Below are positions 57,269 through 64,000 of a stretch of 64,000 nucleotides of DNA, piece by piece. The stretch comes from Massospora cicadina (Eukaryota > Entomophthoromycota > Entomophthoromycetes > Entomophthorales > Entomophthoraceae). The notes beneath the pieces were generated by a model. The model ran no database searches. It was not told where the DNA came from and was given only the letters and a program-made list of their open reading frames with translations. Location: contig JAKSZP010005633.1 of assembly GCA_022478985.1 (NCBI GenBank), positions 26,461-90,460 of the forward strand. Direction: 5' to 3'. Both the position numbers and the translations under genes were made by a program. The first letter of the stretch is position 1. Every line of letters begins with the position of its first letter.

Positions 57269-59874
57269 CTCATAAAAATATAAAATTTAATTATATTATA
57301 TATTTAGCTAATAATAGCTTGGTTACTCAATATCAATACGTGGGATCTTTGGGCCTAATTAACATATTTTAAATCTTAGTGAAGTTTCTTAAGTGTTATT
57401 ATGAATGGATATCATCATATGGCAAAACTTTTAACATGTACTGTGTAATCCATATGATTTAGGGCCATTTGATGGGTCACAGCTCCGTTACCACTTGATA
57501 ATTTTGTATGCAGTACTATACAGATCTTGGCATATGATTATACTATCTCTATGGTATTGACAGCTGTTATATGAGATAAATAGGATAGTACCATTAATTT
57601 TTTAAAATAACACTTTAATTTAATTAACGGTTTATTGTTATATTACCATATAAAGACTTATTTATGAATAAAAAAGTTATTTTAATCTATATCTCAGATC
57701 TTCTGTTTACAAAAACTTTATCTGGTTGCTAAGTGCTCTAAAATTCGTTCTTAATAAATAGAAAAGTCATTAAGTTATCTATAGTACTTTTCTACAGTAA
57801 TTATTGGAAATAAGCATCATCAAGCACTCTAAAAAAACAGAATCCTTAGCAAATGTTTTTTAAAAGGTGTCCTTCCAACGCTTTATTATATACTGCACCT
57901 AGTCTATTGCACAATTAAAGACACTAATCTCAATAGTTTTACTCACTATCAAACAATGAAAACGGTGAAGAAAATGACTCCTTGAGAAGTTCACTAATTG
58001 TTTTGCTTATGGAGTACAGTTTGATCCTTTAGGGATATCTGAATTAATGCAAAATACCTCATACTACAGCGATAATTGGAGACCTTACATACGTTATTCT
58101 TTAAGTCTAGCAACCATGTCACCAGAAAAAAAGTATCTGACGAGGACAAAGCTTATATGAACTTGTATGAAACCCACAATCCATAAGAACTAGTAGTATT
58201 GCATACCTCCCAAGATACTTTCAAAAAAATTTGTACACCTACCCTTATACCATAATGCAAAACGGCCATAGTCCTGTTTACTTAAGGATTCATCAGACAG
58301 TAGGAATTCTGTTTGCAGCCTCTAACTGCAATAGGAAAGTGATATAATAATTACCATCCTCAATTATTTGTTAGAAGTAGTTGGAATAAGTTCATAGAGA
58401 TAGCTTTATTATCAGCATAATTGTACTACTGTCCAGTTACAGTAACAATAAAGGAACACCTCTTGAATTTTTTTATCTCTCATTAGTAGAGTTGCACAAT
58501 CTGATTAATCTAATAAATCTGAATGTCTTTGGTATCTCTCCCCATGGTGATTATTTACCCATTAGCCAAACCGTAGTAGTTGACCCCTGTCTTCAAGGTT
58601 GATGTGGCATATACCTTGATTTCCATCAATGGACATTCTTAATATGGAAAATCCATCTCAATATTTGCAAGGCTTACTTTTAATATGGATTTTGCATTTA
58701 AATTTCTGCATTTTCCTTGTCTAAAATCAATAATTGGTGGTCAAATTTGAGCCCTCATGAAATTAATAAGTGTATTCTCTTCATAATTTTTGGTGGATAG
58801 CAAATGATCTATCAGTCATTAATTTATTCATATCATCCAGTTAAATCTGATTTCTAATATTTACCCCCTTGACTGGATAATAAGTCTTATTTGATTAATC
58901 CTTTGTTTGCTGATCTTTGTGAAATTTCATTATCCTTCCTGATTTGTTTGAACACTTATCCAACTTTATATTCTTTAAAGTATGGCACATTAGAGGCACT
59001 TCAGATCCTAGACCAGTTTTATTGACTGCTATTCCTAGCATTCATGAAGAAGATGATGTTTCATTGATGGATGTTGAAGCTCTGGCTCTGGAGTAGCTCC
59101 ACTTAGAGTTCATCAGCTACCTGATGTTTTGGCTTGCTCATTACATAAATTTTATGGTGCAGTTGCACATGGGCTGAGCGTTGTTAGCCTTTGTTTACTG
59201 AGTTAAAGCAGCTCCTGGCGGACAGCTTTGCTTGTCTGATACTCACTGAAAGCCAAATCATTCATTGTGGTTGTCAATTCATTAGATGCTATGCTTTGTT
59301 CAATGGTGTTGGTTAGCTGGTTAGGCAAGTTTTCTCACACGCTGGCCCAACTTATTCATTGGAGGGTGTTAAAAATTATAGCTTTTCTGATTATTTTTGG
59401 TTAATAAACCCTATAAATGTATTAACTGCACAGGTTTGGTTGTTGTGTAATTTTCCATGTTGTTAGATAGTGAAATATGATTGTTGATATTAGTATTGAG
59501 ACTATTATCTGTAGTTCAATTGAAGTACTAGATTTTGGTCCAACCCTCAGCCAGTTTTTTCTCTCAAAATACTTATGATGTCCTGAATAGGAATTGTTCT
59601 CTGGTATCACCACTCGATATATACTCAGATCCCTGTTTATAGCTTCTCTCTATGACACACAGTTGGTAGCAATCTTCAATTTTTATCTAAATTCATCTCT
59701 GGATCCACACTCAGATCCTTACTCTTTATCCCAAAGAGTCTCCCAATTAGAGTACACAGCAATAATTTCCTTGAGACAGAATAGAACTTGAAATGGATTC
59801 TGTTAAAGTATACTAAGATATTGCTCTGGTAATCAATTTAGTAAGTACTTCTTTTTATTAGTGAATCTTTTAGG
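57269..59874. other. Unassigned AT-rich DNA, no gene seen
   Basis: No open frame with recognisable content, no element ends, and no copy elsewhere in the window. A few longer non-random looking stretches near 58980-59330 contain stops in all frames. Confidence 0.4.
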
Positions 59875-60516
59875 AAATTTATAGTGGAGAATTTGGCGCC
59901 CAACCCTCAGTTGGCACCTCCTCAATGAAACAGCAGCTGTTGCCATTGAAATATTCATCCTCATCTCAGCAGCGATGGTCTTCCCCATTCTGGCTAGGAT
60001 CCATCATTGGACATCCTTGAGATCTAAAACAGAAAGATTTGGAAAAAGTGTCCCCAACATTTTCCTCTCAATCACAGCAAACCAACCATATTTAGCAGGC
60101 TACCTGCTTAGGTAATGGAACTTGTTACCCATTAAGGCAGGTCATGAACTAACTGATCAATTTTCTAGTTGCAGGTGGCATCATTCACCTCGCAACTTGA
60201 TCCTTAAATTCCCAATCAGTCAATGATGAAACCCAACTGATCCTAATCATAACACCTAATAGTTAATTATTAATCAACTATCAGATGCCCTTATTTCATC
60301 AGCAACTCTACCCGACAATATCTTAAGCATTCATCATATTTATCCCTGACAGATCTGACCTATGCAAATAACCTAAAATTACCTGAACAAATTATCCTGA
60401 AATCAGGATCATTTGATATCCAATTCACTTTGCATCAGGTAATTAAACCCTAGTGATCCATGGTAATCTAATCAGCTGGGAATATGGGCAAAAATCCCAA
60501 CAGGGGGTAAACTTTT
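59875..60516 (+). repeat. Left arm of ~650-bp inverted repeat
   Basis: It matches the reverse complement of 62240-62898 over its whole length. It opens with TTTGGCGCCCAACCC (59892-59906), which resembles a tRNA-Lys-type primer-binding site. No coding sequence is recognised. Confidence 0.75.
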
Positions 60517-61390
60517 GGTAACTGGCTCAACCATATGTGTTCTTTGGTTTCTGCTACAATTACAGGCTCTAAATGCTAATGGCCATGTCAGTATCTTCTG
60601 TTGAGGTTGCTCATTAAAAATATGATCTTCTTTTCTCCTGGGTGAGTTTGGTTCTAAAATAAATGCTATTGAGTGGCGCTTGACTTGAACCCCATCAGGC
60701 GGCATTCTCTGAATCCACCTCTTTTCCCCATGTCTATGACAACCTGAAATTTTTTTCTTGTGGACTTCTTGGTGCTTGGAGAAACCTTTTTCCTTAATCT
60801 GGGACACAGATCCTCATTTGATGTCTAATTTGTATGACTCCCCCTTCATCGCCTATCCCTTAATGTCTTGCTTCCAGAAGATGTGGTTGTGGATCTTGCT
60901 CCTGATGGCCCAAAGACATCTTTGTTTCTGAACCTGGCTGCTTTATACCCTCCTCAGCTCAGTCCATGTGTTCCCAGTTCCATCTCCTCTAGAAGTTTGT
61001 ATCTGGAGGCCTCTCTCCCTCCTGATGGAGGGTCATCTCCTGTTCAGCTTCTAGCCCCATAACCTCTGATGAGCAAGCTGCTTCTGCCCTAAGTGGAGGA
61101 TAAAGTGGCCAGCAAGAATAAAATGAATTTAAGAGGTCATAGGAGGAGTAAGCGTGTGTAGCACCAGTTGATGTCAAAAAAGGAACTTGGAGGGATCTCA
61201 GATGGCTGAGTTGAGAATATTCAGCGAATATTAATTCTTTATAATGTAATTAAATGTAATTTATCTATTTTTAGATTTTTAATCACGTAATTTTTCCGAT
61301 GATATATTTATTAATAATTTGTTTTATGTCTCACATAGTTCTGTTCTTTATTTCATATTTCCCTATTTATCATCTTCTTTGACCACTGTC
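60517..61390. other. Spacer between inverted repeats, unrecognised small frames
   Basis: Open frames at 60472-60807 (minus, 111 codons) and 60868-61062 (plus) have no recognisable domain. They may be chance frames in slightly GC-richer DNA. Confidence 0.3.
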
Positions 61391-62164
61391 AGACATTTGC
61401 CATCTTGCCTTCAGAAAAGAATGTTGGAGATAAGAATAGACCTGATTTAAAATGAAAATGCCAATTACATGCCCAATCTCAAAGTAATATTAATTCAAAA
61501 GAAAATAATGTCAATATTGGTCAAAAGACCCTGGCCAATTCTAAAGGCACCCTGAAAAGTGAGGAAAAACTTCCATAAATACCAAATGGGCTTTAATCTT
61601 AAAATCAAGTAATTGGATTTCTCTGACCACGTGGGCTATTCTGGGGCATCCATCAAAGGGTTCTCCCCAGCCACATTTAATACAGTTAAAGCACCTAAAA
61701 GGGTCCTCCTTTTATAGGCTTGGCGGAGGTCCCTTATGGTGCAATAATTTTAGCTAATGGGGATTGGCTAAATATTAAATATTCACCCTCAGGTACATAT
61801 TGCCTACCACTAAGACCCATCTGTCATGGACCATCTAGTACTAAAAAAAGACCCATCTGTCATTCAGACAAAGTGAAGCGAGTTTTCCGAGCTTCAATAG
61901 GATAAACTCGCATAGTCCTTATTCAGACTGTAACAAGCCGTCCCAAACTTACCAATAGATTCCCTTCAACCCTTGATACCATTTTAATTACTTCAAAATT
62001 GGATATTGAGAGAGTTTGTTTTTCCCCCTTGAGGTAACACTCAAAAATTTAAAAACCAATTTTATGTCTGTTCATGTTTTTAACCTTTTTTTATTAATAA
62101 ACTTATTGTATAATTGAGCGGTGTCTAAGCACCAGCGATCATCAAAAAAGATGGATTCTACAAC
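61391..62164 (+). repeat. E-related internal tail and LTR fragment
   Basis: A short match to E's internal 3' end (near 61392-61425) is followed by an LTR starting TGTTGGAGA (61423) and ending GGATTCTACA (62164). It shares with E's LTR the blocks TTTTATAGGCTTGG, GGTGCAATAATTTT and GGGGATTGGCTAA. It is divergent, so it is an older or sister family. Confidence 0.65.
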
Positions 62165-62165
62165 T

Positions 62166-62217
62166 TTTTTCTTTTCTTTTTCTTATTCTTTTCCTTTTCT
62201 TTATTGTTTCTTTTTGT
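62166..62217 (+). repeat. Polypyrimidine tract
   Basis: About 50 bases, nearly all T and C, directly after the E-related LTR. Low complexity. Confidence 0.8.
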
Positions 62218-62239
62218 CCGATAATTTACTATATGGATA

Positions 62240-62898
62240 GAAAAACTTGGCGTGTACTTGGTGTTGAGATTTTTGACTACCTTTCCACCCTCCTAGATTA
62301 CCTGTGGATTGCTAGTGGAAATTCCCAGTGGTAAGTGAATTGGATAGTAGTTGACCCAAATTTTGGGTTAATAATGTTTGGGGGATTTCAGTTAATTAGC
62401 CAGGCTTGGATCTGATGGGGATCAGTCTGGGTGAATGCTTAAGATCTTGTCAGGAAAAGTTGTTGATGAAATGGGGGCATCTGATAGTTATTTGATAATT
62501 AACTATTAGGTGTACTGATTGGGATTGGTCATGTTTCATCACCAACTGATATGGACTTTATTGAACTGTTGCAAGGCGAGTGAAGCTGCCTTCAACTGGC
62601 AAATTGATCATTTAAAAATGACCTGCCATAATGGATAAAGAGTCCCAATACCTAAGAAGGTCGCTTGCTAGATATAGTTGATTTTCTAGGATTGAATGGG
62701 AAACGTTAGGGACATTTTTTCTGACTCTGTCCGTTTTAGGTCTCAAGGATGTACAATGAAGGCATCCTAACCATATAGAGAAAACCATCGCTGGTGAGAT
62801 GTTGAAGGGAAGTTCAATGGCATTGGCTGCCGTTTCATGGCTGAGGCGCCAAATGAGGGTTTGGCGCTAAATTACCTCAGCAACTTCCCTTATAAATC
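62240..62898 (-). repeat. Right arm of ~650-bp inverted repeat
   Basis: This is the inverse of 59875-60516. The landmark GGTTTGGCGCTAAATT near 62861-62876 is the counterpart of the TGGCGCC end of the left arm. Confidence 0.75.
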
Positions 62899-63305
62899 AC
62901 AATTTTAAAAAAATAAAGCTTAGAGTTATTTTAGTAGAATTAAATATTGATTTAAGTTCTATTCATCTTCAAAAAATTACTTCTGTACCAATAACAGGGG
63001 ACTCTTTTGTCATATAAAGAATAAGGATTGAGTATCCTTAGAAGAGAAGCTGATCTTAGATGGGAATTCCTACTGACATATGTCATGAGACAAAAGGCAT
63101 AAACTTCTGGATCTGAAAGTGGATCAAGTTATGCAGATAACGGAAGAAGCCCTATATGCGACATTATAAGTATTTCAGGGAGAAGTACAGGTCTAGCATT
63201 TGACCAAAACTGGTTCAGAGCCTGTGCATTTATTAGTTGGGAGCTTTCAATTGGTGAAGAACCCAGGATTGTAACATTTAGTGATCACGAGAATTGTAGC
63301 CAAGT

Positions 63306-63405
63306 CCTAATTTTTAACAATTGGTGCTCACTAAAGGAGCCAATTGTTTACAGTTCCTAAATTTAGCAATTTAGTGCTCACTACAGGGGGTAGTTGAGTA
63401 AGATA
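63306..63405 (+). repeat. Duplicated 50-bp unit containing a primer-binding-site-like hairpin
   Basis: Units at 63306-63355 and 63356-63405 both start CCTAA and contain TGCTCACTA. In unit 1, arms AACAATTGG (63316-63324) and CCAATTGTT (63340-63348) enclose TGCTCACTAAAGGAG. TGGTGCTCACTA also follows E's 5' LTR. Confidence 0.7.
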
Positions 63406-63621
63406 CACCAGTATAAGATGTCATATAAGGTTGAGTTAAGAAAACTATGGATGGAGTTAGAAACCATTAACAAGAAAGCCTTGAATTCTGCCAATCACAA
63501 AGAATTTGCTGCTTTGGAGGAGAGAGTTAGTGATATTGAGGAAGGAGTTGAAAATGTCTCCAATTTCAGCAATGAGTTGCTAGGAAAATACGACATAAAA
63601 AGAAGAAAGAAAGACATCTAG
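63394..63621 (+). CDS. 75-aa coiled-coil open frame, possible gag or ORF1 start
   Basis: The frame contains LEERVSDIEEGVENV, a heptad-patterned coiled-coil, and a basic C-terminus (KRRKKD). It begins right after the duplicated primer-site unit, where gag would start if an LTR ends at 63319. Coiled-coils of this kind also occur in LINE ORF1 proteins. The stop at 63619 may be real or a decay event. Confidence 0.35.
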   Translation: MSKIHQYKMSYKVELRKLWMELETINKKALNSANHKEFAALEERVSDIEEGVENVSNFSNELLGKYDIKRRKKDI

Positions 63622-64000
63622 TTAGAATAAAATTTGCTCTTGAAAACTGAATGCAAATCAAATTAATTCTAATTTCATTCATTAAGTGCAAAAATAAATC
63701 ATTTAATAAATCAAGTCATAGATTTGAAGAAACATAGATGCGAATATGAGCCCTATGCAGAAACCTAGCCAAAGAAAAGACCCCAAGAACTCCAATTTGG
63801 AAAGGCAACTATTCCGAGAAATATGTTGGCTGCATTTGCAGCCATTTTGGAGATTACTCCCAAAATCTTTCCTAAAGTCAATTGAGTAGCAAACCAAGTT
63901 TGGTGGCTAGAGAAACTTTAGAGGAATAAAGAGCTATGCCAAATTTACCCACATTTCATTGGGATAAAGCCCCTGAATTCTTTTGATTGTTTGATATGAT
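63622..64000. other. Window end, no feature recognised
   Basis: AT-rich. It could be the internal region of an element starting near 63320. A minus-strand frame at 63703-63897 has no recognisable motif. Confidence 0.3.

Noticed and set aside
59892..59906. Retroviral-type tRNA-Lys primer-binding site
   Set aside because: TGGCGCCCAAC is suggestive, but no LTR end (CA) lies directly before it, and the inverted arm carries a changed version. It is reported only as a resemblance.
60472..60807. 111-codon minus frame as a gene
   Set aside because: It overlaps the end of an inverted-repeat arm, has no recognisable domain and no supporting neighbours.
62166..62217. Poly(A)/poly(T) tail of a LINE or SINE
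   Set aside because: The tract is mixed T and C, directly follows an LTR end, and has no LINE or SINE body or duplication beside it.

Overview
This is a 64 kb piece of a repeat-dense eukaryotic nuclear genome. It is AT-rich, and no host gene, rRNA, tRNA or CRISPR array can be supported. Almost everything recognisable is transposable-element DNA, mostly old and broken: Ty3/gypsy LTR retrotransposons, their solo LTRs, and one full-length L1-superfamily LINE. The lineage cannot be fixed from this window. The chromodomain gypsy elements resemble the Tf1/sushi type seen in fungi and vertebrates, while the LINE carries a C-terminal zinc-finger tail (zf-RVT) most familiar from plants. A streptophyte, perhaps a non-seed plant, or a large-genome fungus would both fit.

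Family letters used here are my own. Family A (661-15,824) is a non-autonomous LTR element in the tandem form LTR-internal-LTR-internal-LTR, with no pol domains. It is interrupted by a D element (D1), a mosaic insert and a candidate solo LTR. Family D is a chromodomain gypsy element of about 5.9 kb: D1 (3,681-9,627, minus strand), D2 (27,920-40,817 with its own insertions), D3 (43,298-49,210) and three solo LTRs (22,032, 39,836 and 51,429). Families E (21,008-41,043) and C (42,930-57,268) are related gypsy elements without a chromodomain, both badly decayed.

The insertions form a readable stack. E's 3' LTR was hit by D2 (target duplication GCTAT). D2's 3' LTR was then hit by a LINE (13-bp duplication) and by a further D LTR. 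C's 5' LTR was hit by D3, and C's gag by a D solo LTR. E's gag was hit by another D solo LTR (duplication GACAA). Repeat R2 flanks the E stack on both sides, and its right copy is split by an unrelated 1,016-bp solo LTR with a perfect GGAGG duplication.

From 15,825 to 19,102 lies a GC-richer island with degraded minus-strand coding sequence (coiled-coil character) and a 27-bp minisatellite. The right edge (57,269-64,000) holds unassigned AT-rich DNA, a pair of inverted repeats of about 650 bp, an E-related LTR fragment, and what may be the 5' start of another gypsy element.

The most interesting biology is in family D. Its primer-binding region does not begin with TGG, as a tRNA primer would require. 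Instead it is complementary to a conserved hairpin arm just upstream of the LTR poly(A) signal. That arrangement is what self-priming of the Tf1/sushi type would need. All functional statements rest on motif recognition and by-eye comparison of copies inside the window.
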